NCBI RefSeq assembly: GCF_009769165.1 | Contig: NZ_CP043476.1 | Span: forward strand, 1,302,001-1,366,000 | Origin: Xanthomonas hyacinthi | GTDB taxonomy: Bacteria > Pseudomonadota > Gammaproteobacteria > Xanthomonadales > Xanthomonadaceae | Direction of reading: 5' to 3' | Length of the DNA stretch: 64,000 nt | Shown: positions 1 to 15,260 of the stretch, piece by piece | Position numbering within the stretch: position 1 is the first letter of the stretch | How the letters are laid out: the number at the start of each line of letters is the position of its first letter | Notes under the pieces: generated by a model | What the model saw: only the letters and a program-made list of their open reading frames with translations | Told to the model about the DNA's origin: nothing | Database searches by the model: none | Made by a program: the position numbers and the translations under genes

Positions 1-123
1 GCCAGCGCCGTGCGCCGCGTCACTCAGTTGCGCGCGGCGCCGGCGGCGCGTGCGATGCCGCGCATGCGTTGCCGCCGCTGCGAAACGGCCGGGCACGCCC
101 CGCACCCGGCGCATCTCACCAAC

Positions 124-151
124 GAAAACGCCGGCAATCGCCGGCGTTTTC
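124..151 (-). terminator. Intrinsic terminator of the atp operon
   Basis: A perfect 12-bp stem (GAAAACGCCGGC at 124-135 and its complement at 140-151) closes a 4-base loop. It lies 39 bases past the atpC stop and, read on the minus strand, is followed by T-rich sequence. The A/T ends of the stem make it usable in both directions. Bases 1-123 hold no gene I can support. Confidence 0.8.
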
Positions 152-190
152 GTCGCGCTCGGGCGGCCGCCGGGCGGCGCGCGGTTTGGC

Positions 191-613
191 TCAGTGCTTG
201 AGGTTCTTGCGCAGGCGCTCCAGCGCCTGCAGCTGCGCGGCGACTTCCGCCAGCTTGGCCTGCGCCGCGGCCACGTCGATGCCTTCGCCACGGTGGGCGA
301 GCATGCGCTCGGCTTCGTCCTTGGCCTTGCGCACCGAGGCTTCGTCGATGTCCTGCGCGCGGATCGCGGTGTCGGCCAGGATCGTCACCACCTGCGGCTG
401 CACCTCCAGGATGCCGCCGGAAATGGCGAAATCCAGCTGCTCGCCGCTGGCGGTGGTGACCACCACCTTGCCGGGCTTGAGCCGGGTGATCAGCGGCGCG
501 TGCTTGGGCGCGATGCCCAGCTCGCCCAACTCGCCGGTGGCGACCACCAGGGTCGCTTCACCGTGGTAGATCTCGTGCTCGGCGCTGACGATGTCGCAAC
601 GGATGGTGCTCAT
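191..613 (-). CDS. atpC: F1 ATP synthase epsilon subunit
   Basis: This 140-residue protein matches the epsilon subunit in length and order: an N-terminal beta-sandwich ([20 protein letters not shown], with the GELGI segment) and a C-terminal helical pair. Epsilon sits on the central stalk with gamma, couples rotation to catalysis and can inhibit ATP hydrolysis. It is the last gene of the atp operon, followed by the terminator at 124-151. The ATG at 613 is preceded by GAGG. The 174-bp gap separating it from atpD carries a long inverted GGGAATC repeat, unusual inside this operon family. Confidence 0.97.
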   Translation of the reverse strand: MSTIRCDIVSAEHEIYHGEATLVVATGELGELGIAPKHAPLITRLKPGKVVVTTASGEQLDFAISGGILEVQPQVVTILADTAIRAQDIDEASVRKAKDEAERMLAHRGEGIDVAAAQAKLAEVAAQLQALERLRKNLKH

Positions 614-632
614 GGTGCCTCACTGGGTGAGG

Positions 633-757
633 CGGGAATCGGGAATCGGGAATCGGGAATGGGAGAAGCGAGTTGCCTTCTCTTAACCACTACGCGATGC
701 CTCGGATGCCACGTGTCCCGCCTTTACGATTCTCGATTCCCGATTCCCCATTCCCGG
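633..757. repeat. Inverted GGGAATC repeat, atpD-atpC gap
   Basis: Four tandem GGGAATC/GGGAATG units at 633-664 face complementary units (GATTCTCGATTCCCGATTCCC, in part) at about 728-757. The transcript of the atp operon can fold this into a long imperfect hairpin. The same unit recurs in three further gaps of the operon. Confidence 0.8.
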
Positions 758-787
758 ATGCCGGCCGCAACGCGGCCGGGATCCAGA

Positions 788-2315
<1,528 letters not shown>

Positions 2316-2316
2316 G

Positions 2317-3180
2317 CTACACAGCGGCCGCGCCGCCGACGATCTCGGAAATTTCCTGGGTGATCGCCGCCTGCCGCGCCTTGTTGTAGATCAGCTGCAA
2401 GGTGCTGATCAGTTTGTTGGCGTTGTCGCTGGCGGCCTTCATCGCGACCATGCGCGCGGCATGCTCGGACGCGACGTTCTCCAGCACCGCCTGGTACACC
2501 AGCGATTCGATGTAGCGCGTCATCACGTGCTCCAGCACGCTCGCGGCATCGGGTTCGTACAGGTAGTCCCAGTCGTGGTGCGCGACCTGGTTCTCCGCCG
2601 GCGGCAGCGGCAGCAGCTGGTCGAAGCTGGCCTTCTGCGCCATCGTGTTCACGAAGCGGTTGTAGACCAGGTAGACGCGGTCGATCTTGCCCTCGGTGAA
2701 CGCATCCAGCATCACCTTGATCACGCCGATCAGCTGCTGCAGCTGCGGCACGTCGCCGAGATGGCTGACGCTGCCGACCATGTCGACCTTGAGCCGGCGA
2801 AAGAACACCGAGGCCTTCTGGCCGATGGTGACCACGTCGATGCCGGCGCCCTGGTCCTGCCACTGGCGCACTTCGCCCAGCATCTTGCGGAACAGGTTGT
2901 TGTTGAGGCCGCCGGCCAGGCCGCGATCGGAGGAGATCACGATGTAGCCGACGCGCTTGACCGCATCGCGCTGCACCAGGAACGGATGCGTGTAGTCGGT
3001 GCTGGCCTGCGCCAGATGCCCGATCACCTGCTTCATCGCCTGCGCGTACGGACGCGAGGTCTTCATCCGATCCTGCGCCTTGCGGATCTTGGAGGCCGAG
3101 ACCATCTCGAGCGCGCGCGTCACCTTGCGGGTGTTCTGCACGCTCTTGATCTTGGTTTTGATTTCGCGTCCGCCTGCCAT
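2317..3180 (-). CDS. atpG: F1 ATP synthase gamma subunit
   Basis: The 287-residue protein begins [20 protein letters not shown] and ends in a helix with the [20 protein letters not shown] signature typical of gamma. N- and C-terminal helices form the coiled-coil rotor shaft inside the alpha3-beta3 hexamer; the middle Rossmann-like part ([19 protein letters not shown]) contacts epsilon and the c-ring. Length and position between atpA and atpD agree with the family. The repeat following its stop starts only a few bases downstream. Confidence 0.98.
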   Translation of the reverse strand: MAGGREIKTKIKSVQNTRKVTRALEMVSASKIRKAQDRMKTSRPYAQAMKQVIGHLAQASTDYTHPFLVQRDAVKRVGYIVISSDRGLAGGLNNNLFRKMLGEVRQWQDQGAGIDVVTIGQKASVFFRRLKVDMVGSVSHLGDVPQLQQLIGVIKVMLDAFTEGKIDRVYLVYNRFVNTMAQKASFDQLLPLPPAENQVAHHDWDYLYEPDAASVLEHVMTRYIESLVYQAVLENVASEHAARMVAMKAASDNANKLISTLQLIYNKARQAAITQEISEIVGGAAAV

Positions 3181-3207
3181 GCTCTCGCTCGCTTTGCTCG
3201 CTTCGTG

Positions 3208-3288
3208 GGAATGGGGAATGGAGAATCGGGAATGGGCAAAGCCCGGATCCCGCTCCTACGATTCCCTATTCTCGATTCCCGATTCCCT
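3208..3288. repeat. Inverted GGGAATC repeat, atpA-atpG gap
   Basis: Units GGGAATGGGGAATGGAGAATC from 3208 (quoted in part) face CGATTCCCGATTCCC-type units ending at 3288. It is the third copy in the operon and fills most of the 117-bp gap. Confidence 0.75.
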
Positions 3289-3297
3289 GCAGCTGGA

Positions 3298-4845
<1,548 letters not shown>

Positions 4846-4907
4846 CTTGGTTTCCTTCGGATCGTCCACCGCACGAAGGCGGATGGCGACGTTTGGTTAG
4901 CTTCTTT

Positions 4908-4988
4908 GAGAATCGGGAATGGGGAATCGGGAATCGCAGGTGGCGTCGCCGCCGGGCCGGGTTCTCGCTTCTCTATTCGCCATTCCCG
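4908..4988. repeat. Inverted GGGAATC repeat, atpH-atpA gap
   Basis: GAGAATCGGGAATGGGGAATC units from 4908 (quoted in part) face TCTCTATTCGCCATTCCCGC-type units ending near 4988. It is the fourth copy of the family within this one operon, again occupying most of the gap. Confidence 0.7.
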
Positions 4989-4992
4989 CTTC

Positions 4993-5520
4993 TTAGTGGG
5001 CCAGTGCGGAGTGCAGGCGCGACAGCTTGCCTTTCAGCGAACCGTCGATGACCACGTCGCCGGCGTCGATCACCGCGCCGCCGATCAGCGAAGCGTCCAC
5101 CGCCGTGGTGATCTCGACCTCGCGGCCGAAGCGCTGCTTCAACGCCACCTTCAACGAGGCCACTTCCGCCTCGCTGAGCCGGGTGGCCGAGGTCACGTTG
5201 GCCTTGACCACGCATTCGGCCTCGGCACGCAGCTGATCGTACAGCCCGGCGATCTCGGGCAGCAGCGGCAGCCGCTGCCCTTCGGCCAGCAGGCTCAGGA
5301 AGCGCGCGTACTGCTCGTCGGCCACCTGCGGCGCCAGCAGCGCCACTGCCTGCTCGCGCTGCAGCTGCGGGTTGTGCAGCAACGCGGCCACGCGCGGATC
5401 GGCCGCGACCTGGGCGGAGAACGCCAGCGCCTGCGACCACGGCGCGAGCTTGCCGGCATCGCTGGCCGCGGCGAACGCGGCGCGGGCATACGGACGCGCC
5501 AGTGTGAGGGCCTGGCTCAT
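4993..5520 (-). CDS. atpH: F1 ATP synthase delta subunit
   Basis: This 175-residue protein is the delta subunit, the cap that ties the peripheral stalk (b subunits) to the top of F1. It begins [19 protein letters not shown], the standard helical N-terminus, and carries the C-terminal [20 protein letters not shown] segment typical of the family. The ATG at 5520 is one base past the atpF stop, so atpF and atpH are almost certainly translationally coupled. A longer in-frame reading upstream overlaps atpF and is not credible. Confidence 0.97.
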   Translation of the reverse strand: MSQALTLARPYARAAFAAASDAGKLAPWSQALAFSAQVAADPRVAALLHNPQLQREQAVALLAPQVADEQYARFLSLLAEGQRLPLLPEIAGLYDQLRAEAECVVKANVTSATRLSEAEVASLKVALKQRFGREVEITTAVDASLIGGAVIDAGDVVIDGSLKGKLSRLHSALAH

Positions 5521-5521
5521 C

Positions 5522-5992
5522 TCAGATCTCCGCCGCCAGCGCGTCGAGCAGCGCCTTGTGGGCGTTGGCGTCGATTTCGCGCTTGAGCAGCTTTTCCGCA
5601 CCGCTCACCGCCAGCAGCGACACCTGGCGACGCAGCTCTTCGCGCGCACGGTTGGCCGCAGCGTCGATCTCGGCCTGGGCCAGGTCCTTCTGCCGGCTGG
5701 CCTCGGCGATCGCCTCGTGCTTGGCCGCCTCGACGATCTGGTTGGCGCGCGCGTGGGCCTGGTCGATGATCTCGTTGGCCTTGACGCGTGCGTCCTTCAG
5801 CACTTCGTTGACCTTTTCCTGCGCCTGCGCCAGATCCTTCTGGCTGCGATCGGCGGCGGCGAGGCCTTCGGCGATCTTCTGTTGGCGCGCTTCGATGGCC
5901 TGCATCAGCGGCGGCCAGATCTTGGTCGCGACGATCCAGATCAGACCGGCAAACGCCAGCGCCTGGGCAAAGAGGGTGAGACCGATATTCAT
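5522..5992 (-). CDS. atpF: Fo ATP synthase b subunit
   Basis: The 156-residue product has one N-terminal membrane helix ([20 protein letters not shown]) followed by a long charged amphipathic helix rich in Ala, Lys, Glu and Gln, the b-dimer coiled coil of the peripheral stalk. Length is as in E. coli AtpF (156). The ATG at 5992 precedes MNIGLTLF. It is coupled to atpH with one base between them and follows atpE after a 117-bp gap. Confidence 0.97.
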   Translation of the reverse strand: MNIGLTLFAQALAFAGLIWIVATKIWPPLMQAIEARQQKIAEGLAAADRSQKDLAQAQEKVNEVLKDARVKANEIIDQAHARANQIVEAAKHEAIAEASRQKDLAQAEIDAAANRAREELRRQVSLLAVSGAEKLLKREIDANAHKALLDALAAEI

Positions 5993-6109
5993 TGGGTACG
6001 CTCAGCCAAAGTGACGGGGTGGACGCGCCGCCATTGCGGCGGGCGCGTCCGAACCTTCATCCGCAGCGGGGCGGCCGCATCGCCGCGGCCGTCCGCCGGT
6101 GCGACTGGA

Positions 6110-7280
<1,171 letters not shown>

Positions 7281-7307
7281 GAGTCCTGAGCCTTTATCGT
7301 GATTGGA

Positions 7308-7673
7308 TCAACGTCTGGCCAGAGCCAGAACCTGGAACATCAGCCCGACGGCGATACCCGCCAACAGGGCCAGAGGAGGCAGCCGCCACCAGGCAAAGCC
7401 CAGCGCCAGTACCGCGAACACCAACACCCACTTCAGCACCATGGCCACGATCAACCGCGCCATCGCCGCCCCTGCCGCCTGCACGCCGCCGCTCAACGCG
7501 GTGCGTGCCGCCAGCCATCCCCCCGCCACCGTCGCCAGCCCGGTTGCGGCGGCGCCCATGGCGTACTTCGGCCCCAGCAGCAAGAAGGCCAGGGAGACCA
7601 CGGCCACCGCCACCAGCGGGTAAATCGCTGCGCGCAGCATCAGCCGCCGACCCGCATCAACGGAGTTCAGCAC
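7308..7673 (-). CDS. atpI: ATP synthase assembly protein AtpI
   Basis: This 121-residue membrane protein with four predicted hydrophobic segments occupies the first position of the atp operon, where atpI is normally found. AtpI proteins are thought to aid c-ring assembly or Mg2+ supply and are poorly conserved. I set the start at GTG 7673 (VLNSVDAGRRLML), because AGGA lies six bases upstream; a longer reading upstream is arginine-rich and unlike the family. The assignment rests on hydropathy and position more than on motifs. Confidence 0.85.
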   Translation of the reverse strand: MLNSVDAGRRLMLRAAIYPLVAVAVVSLAFLLLGPKYAMGAAATGLATVAGGWLAARTALSGGVQAAGAAMARLIVAMVLKWVLVFAVLALGFAWWRLPPLALLAGIAVGLMFQVLALARR

Positions 7674-8127
7674 AGAAAATCCTGCAGTTGGTGGTGGGGT
7701 GAGGACGTCTTCGCGTCCGTCGAGCCGCGGGAGTATAGCAATGGGACAATTTACGAGACAACCGCCAAAGGTTGCGACCCTCCCCGGATCGAGCCAAGCC
7801 GCCAACGATAGCACGTCGCAGACCCGCGCCGCGGCCTGGATTGATGCATCGCAGCAGGGATTTGCGTGGGAACTTTCCGCCCGCTCTGCGGTCGAAGCTT
7901 GCACGGACTGCGCCCATCCTCGTCGATCTGCAGCGCAGCCCCATGGAGTCCCGGGCGACCGGGACTCTTCTTTTTTGCGCTTTTTTGCCGGCCACTTCTG
8001 CGACCAACGCCGCCATCACGCACTCCATACCTTCACGGATGGTGGACATCGCTTTACGGATAGTTGCCGCACGCGGTGGCGTTCGCCATCGGCGCATCCA
8101 TCCCCAGATGACGGAGCTTGGCCCCCC
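7674..8127. other. Intergenic region holding the atp promoter and an orphan terminator
   Basis: This 454-bp stretch lies between divergent atpI and the outer-membrane gene at 8128. It must hold the atp operon promoter, although I could not pick clear -35/-10 boxes. Its plus strand carries a strong terminator (7946-7975) with no protein gene in front of it. The in-frame translations here are low-quality and I support no coding gene. Confidence 0.6.
7946..7980 (+). terminator. Orphan plus-strand intrinsic terminator
   Basis: A perfect 9-bp stem (GAGTCCCGG at 7946-7954, complement at 7959-7967) with loop GCGA is followed by TTCTTTTTT and a further T6 run. The T-tract exists only on the plus strand, yet the nearest plus-strand gene starts downstream at 8128. 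It therefore marks the end of an unannotated plus-strand transcript, perhaps a small RNA. Confidence 0.7.
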
Positions 8128-8955
8128 ATGAAACATTTGCTCGCTCTTGCGTTGCCGTGCGCGCTCGCCGCCGCCTACGCCCTCCCCGCGCACGCCGAAG
8201 ACGGCGACGACCGCTTCACCATCCGCCTCGGCGCGATGAACGTGGACAACGACAACACCTTGCGCGGCAACACCACCATCGCCGGCAGCCAGATCTCCGG
8301 CTCGCAGGACTTCGACTTCGGCGGCAAGGAATGGGAGCCGCGCGTGGACGGCATGTTCCGCATCAGCACCCGCCAGCGCCTGATCTTCGACTACTTCAAG
8401 TACGACAAGGATCGCCGCGCGGAACTGGGCGATGCCGTCAGCTACGGCGGGGTCGTCGTGCCGGCCGGCAGCTTCATCAAGGGCGAACTGAAGTACCAGG
8501 TCGCCAGCCTGGTGTACGACTACGCGGTGATCGACACCCCGCAGTTCAGCCTGGGCCTGCAGATCGGCGCCGAATGGGCCAAGGTCCAGACCAATGCCTA
8601 CGCCGATCTGGGCGACCTGTATTCGGGGACCTTCATCGACGAAAGCGAGGACGGCGCCGCGCCGGTGGTCGGCCTGCGCTTCACCGCGCAGCCCAACGAG
8701 CACTGGCTGTTCAGCGTGCAGGGCCAGTACCTCAACACCAAGTGGGGCAACTTCGACAAGTACGACGGCGACCTGAGCCGCGCCAATGCCATCGCCGAAT
8801 ACCGCTTCACCAGGAATTTCGGCATCTTCGCCGGCTACGACTGGTTCAAGCTGGATGTGGACCGCAAGACCGACTCCAATACGGCCTCGCTGACCACCGT
8901 CGGCCTGAAGCAGGAGTTCAAGGGCCCGGTGGCCGGCGTGACCTTCGCGTTCTGA
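8128..8955 (+). CDS. Outer-membrane beta-barrel protein
   Basis: The 275-residue protein starts with a cleavable signal peptide (MKHLLALALPCALAAAYA, cleaved after AHA) and continues as alternating aromatic strands such as RLIFDYFKYDK and GIFAGYDWFKLDV, ending in a terminal Phe (GVTFAF), the usual BAM recognition residue. It should be inserted in the outer membrane as a small barrel. No pore-family motif identifies its substrate. The hairpin at 9016 probably terminates it. Function is unknown; general porin-like or structural roles are possible. Confidence 0.8.
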   Translation: MKHLLALALPCALAAAYALPAHAEDGDDRFTIRLGAMNVDNDNTLRGNTTIAGSQISGSQDFDFGGKEWEPRVDGMFRISTRQRLIFDYFKYDKDRRAELGDAVSYGGVVVPAGSFIKGELKYQVASLVYDYAVIDTPQFSLGLQIGAEWAKVQTNAYADLGDLYSGTFIDESEDGAAPVVGLRFTAQPNEHWLFSVQGQYLNTKWGNFDKYDGDLSRANAIAEYRFTRNFGIFAGYDWFKLDVDRKTDSNTASLTTVGLKQEFKGPVAGVTFAF

Positions 8956-8962
8956 TCCCAAC

Positions 8963-9003
8963 GGGACTCGGGTTCCATCGGGACTCGGGACTCGGGACTC
9001 GCG
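8963..9003. repeat. Tandem GGGACTC repeat
   Basis: Downstream of the outer-membrane gene, GGGACTC units repeat four times, three of them in direct tandem. It is a variant of the GGGAATC family seen between the atp genes, here without an opposing arm. Confidence 0.6.
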
Positions 9004-9015
9004 AGCAGTTTCATG

Positions 9016-9043
9016 CAGAACCCGGCAGCGCTGCGGGGTTCTG
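9016..9043 (+). terminator. Hairpin after the barrel gene
   Basis: CAGAACCC at 9016-9023 pairs with GGGTTCTG at 9036-9043 around an inner GCAGCGCTGC palindrome. It lies 60 bases past the stop of the barrel gene; the T-tract after it is poor, so termination may be partial. Confidence 0.55.
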
Positions 9044-9109
9044 TCGTTGCGCCGGTTGAATTTGCAGGTGTCCACATCGTGCGCCGGCCACGCATCGCGG
9101 CGCATGAAC

Positions 9110-9139
9110 GCAAAGCCCCGGCCTGCGCCGGGGCTTTGC
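9110..9139 (-). terminator. Intrinsic terminator of the aceF-lpdA operon
   Basis: A 13-bp perfect stem (GCAAAGCCCCGGC at 9110-9122 and its complement at 9127-9139) lies 20 bases past the lpdA stop, between two converging genes, and may serve both directions. Confidence 0.7.
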
Positions 9140-9158
9140 GGACCGACGCTGCGCTCGC

Positions 9159-10979
<1,821 letters not shown>

Positions 10980-11110
10980 GCAGCTTCTCCTGTGGCCCGG
11001 CCGGCGCGCCGGCGGGCGATTGCAGTTCTACGGCGCCGCCGCGAAGGATGCGGCGCACGCAGGTGGGGGAAACACGGGCCGCGCCGGGCGCGGCGCCGTT
11101 GCGACAGGAC

Positions 11111-12868
11111 TTACAGCAGCACGCGGCGCATGTCCGCCAGCACCTGGCTCAGGTAGGTGGTGAAGCGCGCCGCCGCGGCGCCGTCGATGACCCGGTGGTC
11201 GTAGCTCAGCGACAGCGGCAGCAGCAGCTTCGGCGCGAATTCCTTGCCGTTCCAGACCGGCTGGATCGCCGACTTGGACACACCCAGGATCGCCACTTCC
11301 GGCGCATTGACGATCGGCGTGAACGCGGTGCCGCCGATGCCGCCGAGCGAACTGATCGAGAAGCAGCCGCCGCTCATCTCGGCCGGGCCGAGCTTGCCGT
11401 CGCGCGCCTTCTTGGCCAGCTCGCCGCTTTCGCGCGCCAGCTCGACCACGCCCTTCTTGTCCACGTCGCGGATCACCGGCACCACCAGCCCGTTCGGGGT
11501 GTCGGCGGCGAAACCGATGTGGAAGTACTTCTTCAGGGTCAGGTTCTCGCCGGCCGCATCCAGCGAGGCGTTGAAGTCGGGGAACTGCTTCAGCGCCGCG
11601 GCGCTGGCCTTGAGCAGGAAGGCGAGCATGGTCAGCTTGATGCCGCTGCCCTTACCGGGCCCGCCCTCGTTTTCCTTGTTCAGCGCCACGCGCAGCGCTT
11701 CCAGGTCGGTGATGTCGGCCTGCTCGAACTGGGTGACGTGCGGGATCATCGCCCAGTTGCGCGCCAGGTTGGCGCCGGAGATCTTCTTGATCCGCGACAG
11801 CGGCTTGACCTCGACCTCGCCGAACTTGGCGAAGTCCACCTTCGGCCACGGCAGCAGGTTCAGGCCGTTGCCGCCGGCCGTCGCTGCGCCAGCCGCGGCC
11901 GGCACGCCGCCGGCCAACGCAGCCTTGACGTAGCGCTGCACGTCGTCCTTGGTGATGCGCCCGCCGTGCTCGGTACCGCTGACCTGGAACAGGTCCACGC
12001 CCAGTTCGCGCGCGAACAATCGCACCGCCGGGCTGGCGTAGGGCACCTTCTGCGGCAGCACGCTGTCGGCGTTGAACTCCACCGGCGGGCTGCTCGGAGT
12101 GCCGGCGGACGCGGCGGCCTTGGCCGGGGCCGAACCCTGCACCTGCGCGATCTCGCGCTGCGCGAGTTTGTCCGGTGCGGCCGAGGCCGGCACCGGCTGC
12201 GCCCCGCCGCCGGTCTCGGCGCTGAGTTGCACCGCGCCCGACGACGGCGCATCGGCGCTGGCGCCGGCCACCTCGATCAGCGCCACGACCTTGCCCTCGG
12301 ACAGGCTGTCGCCGACCTTGACCTTCAGTTCCTTGATCACGCCGGCCACCGACGAAGGCACTTCCATCGTCGCCTTATCCGATTCCAGGGTCACCAGGCT
12401 CTGGTCCTTGGCCACGCTGTCGCCGACCGCGACCAGCACCTCGATCACCGGCACGTCGCTGTAGTCGCCGATATCCGGCACGCGCGCCTCGACGATGGCG
12501 GCGCCGTCCGCGGCCGGTTTGCTCGCCTGCTGCGCGGCCGGCGCCGGCTGGGCCGACTCCTGCTTGGCCGGCGCTGGCGTGGCCTTGGCCGCTGCCGCTG
12601 CCGGCGCGGCGGCGCTGGCGCCGTCCTCGGCCACTTCGATCAAGGCCACGACCTTGCCTTCGGACAGGCTGTCGCCGACCTTGACCTTCAACGCCTTGAC
12701 CACGCCGGCGAACGGCGACGGCACTTCCATCGTCGCCTTGTCCGACTCCAGGGTGACCAGGCTCTGGTCCTTCTTCACCGTGTCGCCAACCGCCACCAGC
12801 ACTTCGATTACCGGGACGTCGCTGTAGTCACCGATATCGGGGACAAGTGCTTCCTTGATTTCGGCCAT
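11111..12868 (-). CDS. aceF: Pyruvate dehydrogenase E2, dihydrolipoamide acetyltransferase
   Basis: The 585-residue E2 core protein transfers the acetyl group from lipoyl to CoA. Two nearly identical lipoyl domains (residues about 1-80 and 120-200), each with ESDKATMEVP, are joined by Ala/Pro linkers to a subunit-binding domain (YASPAVRLFARELGVDLFQV near 290) and a catalytic domain ending in YDHRVIDGA, with the catalytic His and Asp. I chose ATG 12868 ([17 protein letters not shown]), preceded by GGAG; a longer upstream reading adds an unrelated 22 residues. The E1 gene (aceE) is not beside it in this window. Confidence 0.96.
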   Translation of the reverse strand: MAEIKEALVPDIGDYSDVPVIEVLVAVGDTVKKDQSLVTLESDKATMEVPSPFAGVVKALKVKVGDSLSEGKVVALIEVAEDGASAAAPAAAAAKATPAPAKQESAQPAPAAQQASKPAADGAAIVEARVPDIGDYSDVPVIEVLVAVGDSVAKDQSLVTLESDKATMEVPSSVAGVIKELKVKVGDSLSEGKVVALIEVAGASADAPSSGAVQLSAETGGGAQPVPASAAPDKLAQREIAQVQGSAPAKAAASAGTPSSPPVEFNADSVLPQKVPYASPAVRLFARELGVDLFQVSGTEHGGRITKDDVQRYVKAALAGGVPAAAGAATAGGNGLNLLPWPKVDFAKFGEVEVKPLSRIKKISGANLARNWAMIPHVTQFEQADITDLEALRVALNKENEGGPGKGSGIKLTMLAFLLKASAAALKQFPDFNASLDAAGENLTLKKYFHIGFAADTPNGLVVPVIRDVDKKGVVELARESGELAKKARDGKLGPAEMSGGCFSISSLGGIGGTAFTPIVNAPEVAILGVSKSAIQPVWNGKEFAPKLLLPLSLSYDHRVIDGAAAARFTTYLSQVLADMRRVLL

Positions 12869-13114
12869 ACGGGCAACTCCGGCAACTAATGAGGGGGAAA
12901 CCTCTATTGTGGCGGCCCGCAGCCGCAGCGCCAACCTCTGCCGGGCAAAAAAACCTGCGGCGAGCGCGCCGCGGCGCCGACAAGCGCCTGCCTGCGGCGT
13001 TCGCGGCGGACCGTACGCCTGCGCATTGTCCAGGCGCCAGCGCCGGGTCGGCGCAGCGCACCGCCTTCACGGGCGGGCGCCTAGGATGCGCCGCACCTCG
13101 ATCGGAGTGCCGCC

Positions 13115-13873
13115 ATGCGCGCGTTCGTGCTGTTGATGTCGTTGGCGATGCCGCTGGTCGCCTGGTTCTCGCAACGCGGCGCGTTCGGCCCGACCAATGG
13201 CGCGATCTCCGACCGCTACCCGACCCTGATCGTCGCCGCCGGCTACGCCTTCGCGATCTGGGGGGTGATCTTCCTGCTCGACCTGGGCTTCGGCCTGTGG
13301 CAGCTGTCGCCGCGGCGCCGTCGCCACGGCGCACTGGCGCAGGTGCGGCTGCCGGCGGCGCTGGGCTTCGGCCTCACCGCGCTGTGGATGCCGGTGTTCT
13401 CGCAGCAGCACTTCCTGCTGGCGCTGGCGGTGATCTGGGCCGCGCTGGCCTGCCTGGCGCTGGCCGCGCTGCGCCTGTCGCGCGATCCACACGCCGAACC
13501 CTGGCAGGCGCTGTGGGCCTGGTTGCCGCTGTCGCTGCACGCCGGATGGCTGTCGCTGGCCGCCTTCCTCAACACCGCGCAGGTGATCGTCGCCTACCGC
13601 TGGCTGTCCACCGAGCACATGCTGCCGTGGAGCCTGCTGCTGTTCGCGCTGGCCGCGGCGCTGCTGCTGGGTCTGAACCGGGCGATGCGCGGCAACCTGG
13701 CCTACGTCGCGGCGGCGCTGTGGGCGCTGGTCGCGGTCTACGTCAAGCAGGCCGGCAGCGGCCTGGACGGTGCGCGCAGCGCGGCCTGGGTGGCGCTGGC
13801 GCTGGCCGCGGTGCTGCTGGTGCAGACGCTGTGGCTGCGGCTGCGTGCGCCGTCGCCGCGCGCGCTGCAGTGA
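13115..13873 (+). CDS. TspO/MBR-like tryptophan-rich membrane protein
   Basis: The 252-residue integral membrane protein has about seven hydrophobic segments. Motifs such as YAFAIWGVIFLLDLGFGLWQ and SLHAGWLSLAAFLNTAQV resemble the larger TspO/MBR-like proteins, which bind hydrophobic ligands such as porphyrins in better-studied relatives. GGAG stands ahead of ATG 13115. It diverges from aceF across a 246-bp gap and converges on the glycosylase gene with six bases between stops. Ligand and role are unknown; the family call is from pattern memory only. Confidence 0.65.
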   Translation: MRAFVLLMSLAMPLVAWFSQRGAFGPTNGAISDRYPTLIVAAGYAFAIWGVIFLLDLGFGLWQLSPRRRRHGALAQVRLPAALGFGLTALWMPVFSQQHFLLALAVIWAALACLALAALRLSRDPHAEPWQALWAWLPLSLHAGWLSLAAFLNTAQVIVAYRWLSTEHMLPWSLLLFALAAALLLGLNRAMRGNLAYVAAALWALVAVYVKQAGSGLDGARSAAWVALALAAVLLVQTLWLRLRAPSPRALQ

Positions 13874-13879
13874 CACGCG

Positions 13880-14416
13880 CTAGGTCGGCGCTGCCGACGA
13901 CGGCGTGAGCCAGCCCTGCAGCGGCGCCCACGCCTGCTGCAGCCGCGCCAGCGAGAAGGCGGCATTGGCCGGACTGGTCGACGGCAGCGCCAGCACCGCC
14001 AGCGGCGCCGCGCGCGACGCCAGCTGCGGCTGCACGAAACGCGCGAACGCCTGCGCCGCCGCGGCGCCGTTGCAGGCGATCGCGCGCAGCTGCGGCAACT
14101 GCGCAATGCGCGCGGGCAAGGGATTGGGCACTTCGCTGCCGCGCACGATCGCCGTGTCCAGGCTGCCGCTGCGCCGGCACTGGCCGATCACGTCCCACAG
14201 GCCCACGCCGCAGGCCTGCATGGCCTGCAGCCGCGCCGCATAGTCCAACTGCGGATCGAAGCCGCACAGCGCGCCAAGCAGCGGCCACAGGCGGTTGCGC
14301 GGATGCGCGTAGTAGCGCGCGTGCTGCAGCGACATCGCACCGGGCATCGAGCCGAGAAGCAGCACCCGGCAATCGTCGCGAATCTGCGCAGGCAAGCCCT
14401 GCAACACGTCCTGCAT
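13880..14416 (-). CDS. Hypoxanthine-DNA glycosylase (UDG superfamily, family 6)
   Basis: The 178-residue protein resembles the DNA-deoxyinosine glycosylases that remove hypoxanthine arising from adenine deamination. Visible motifs are LLLGSMPGAMSLQHARYYA, with the Asn-containing follow-on HPRNRLWPLLG, then GVGLWDVIGQCRRSGSLD, and LPSTSPANA at the third motif, the order seen in that family. The ATG at 14416 (MQDVLQGL) was preferred; a GTG six bases upstream is an alternative. It probably acts in base excision repair in the cytoplasm. Confidence 0.8.
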   Translation of the reverse strand: MQDVLQGLPAQIRDDCRVLLLGSMPGAMSLQHARYYAHPRNRLWPLLGALCGFDPQLDYAARLQAMQACGVGLWDVIGQCRRSGSLDTAIVRGSEVPNPLPARIAQLPQLRAIACNGAAAAQAFARFVQPQLASRAAPLAVLALPSTSPANAAFSLARLQQAWAPLQGWLTPSSAAPT

Positions 14417-14604
14417 CGTCACGTCGCGCGCATGTGGGTGAATGTCGCCAAGTCTTAAAACCTCGTTATTTCAAGCACCGGAGGCGGGTGTCTGAACAAC
14501 GCCTGCATCCGCTTGGCCGGGGTCGGCGTCGATTCATCTTCTCATCGATACGGTGTGCGCGCCCACTCCTGTGGCCCCACAAAAAAAAGATTGAGGAGAT
14601 TCCC

Positions 14605-15237
14605 ATGCGGTCCATTCAAATCCTGAGCCTGGCTGTCGTTTCCGCCCTTGCGTTCGCGCCTGCCGCATTTGCGCAGGACGGCGACACCGCATCCGGCAAG
14701 CGCTTTGCCGTCGTCGGCAGCGCCACCCTGCTCGACCCTCATTCCAAGCCGGCCAACGGCCTCGACGTCGACGGCGGCCCGGCGCCGACCATCAGCGCCA
14801 GCTGGCTGATCAACGACAACTGGGCGGTGGAGCTGTGGGGCGCGGCCGACAAGTTCAACCACCGCGTCAGCGCCAGCGGCGTGGGCAAGGTCGGCAGCGT
14901 CGAGCAGCAGCCGATCGCGCTGAGCGGCCAGTACCACTTCGGCCAGGCGGACAACGTGTTCCGTCCGTTCGTCGGCGTCGGTTACTACCAGTCCAACTTC
15001 AGCAACGAAAAGATCGACGGCCTGTCGGCCAGCGGCCAGCACGTCGGCCTGGACACCGCCAAGGGTGCGATCGGCACCGTCGGCGTGGACATGAACATCA
15101 ACTCCACCTGGTTCGCCCGCGCCGATGCGCGCTACATGCATTCGCGTCCGGAAGTGCAGGTCGCCGGCAACGGCACCGGCCAGGACCTGAAGCTGGATCC
15201 GTGGCTGGTCAGCTTCGGCGTCGGCGCGCGCTTCTAA
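14605..15237 (+). CDS. ompW: OmpW family outer-membrane protein
   Basis: The 210-residue product has a signal peptide (cleavage after AAFAQ-type AFA) and then the eight-stranded OmpW pattern: strand and loop segments GPAPTISASWLINDNWAVEL, PFVGVGYYQSNF, and the C-terminal DPWLVSFGVGARF ending in Phe. OmpW proteins form narrow channels for small hydrophobic molecules. AGGAG lies eight bases before ATG 14605, and a strong terminator follows at 15261. Confidence 0.88.
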   Translation: MRSIQILSLAVVSALAFAPAAFAQDGDTASGKRFAVVGSATLLDPHSKPANGLDVDGGPAPTISASWLINDNWAVELWGAADKFNHRVSASGVGKVGSVEQQPIALSGQYHFGQADNVFRPFVGVGYYQSNFSNEKIDGLSASGQHVGLDTAKGAIGTVGVDMNINSTWFARADARYMHSRPEVQVAGNGTGQDLKLDPWLVSFGVGARF

Positions 15238-15260
15238 GCACGCCTGCTCCGCGTCATCTG

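Noticed and set aside
7780..7970. 6S RNA gene
   Set aside because: The region ends in an intrinsic terminator, but I could not see a long closing stem with the central bubble typical of 6S RNA.
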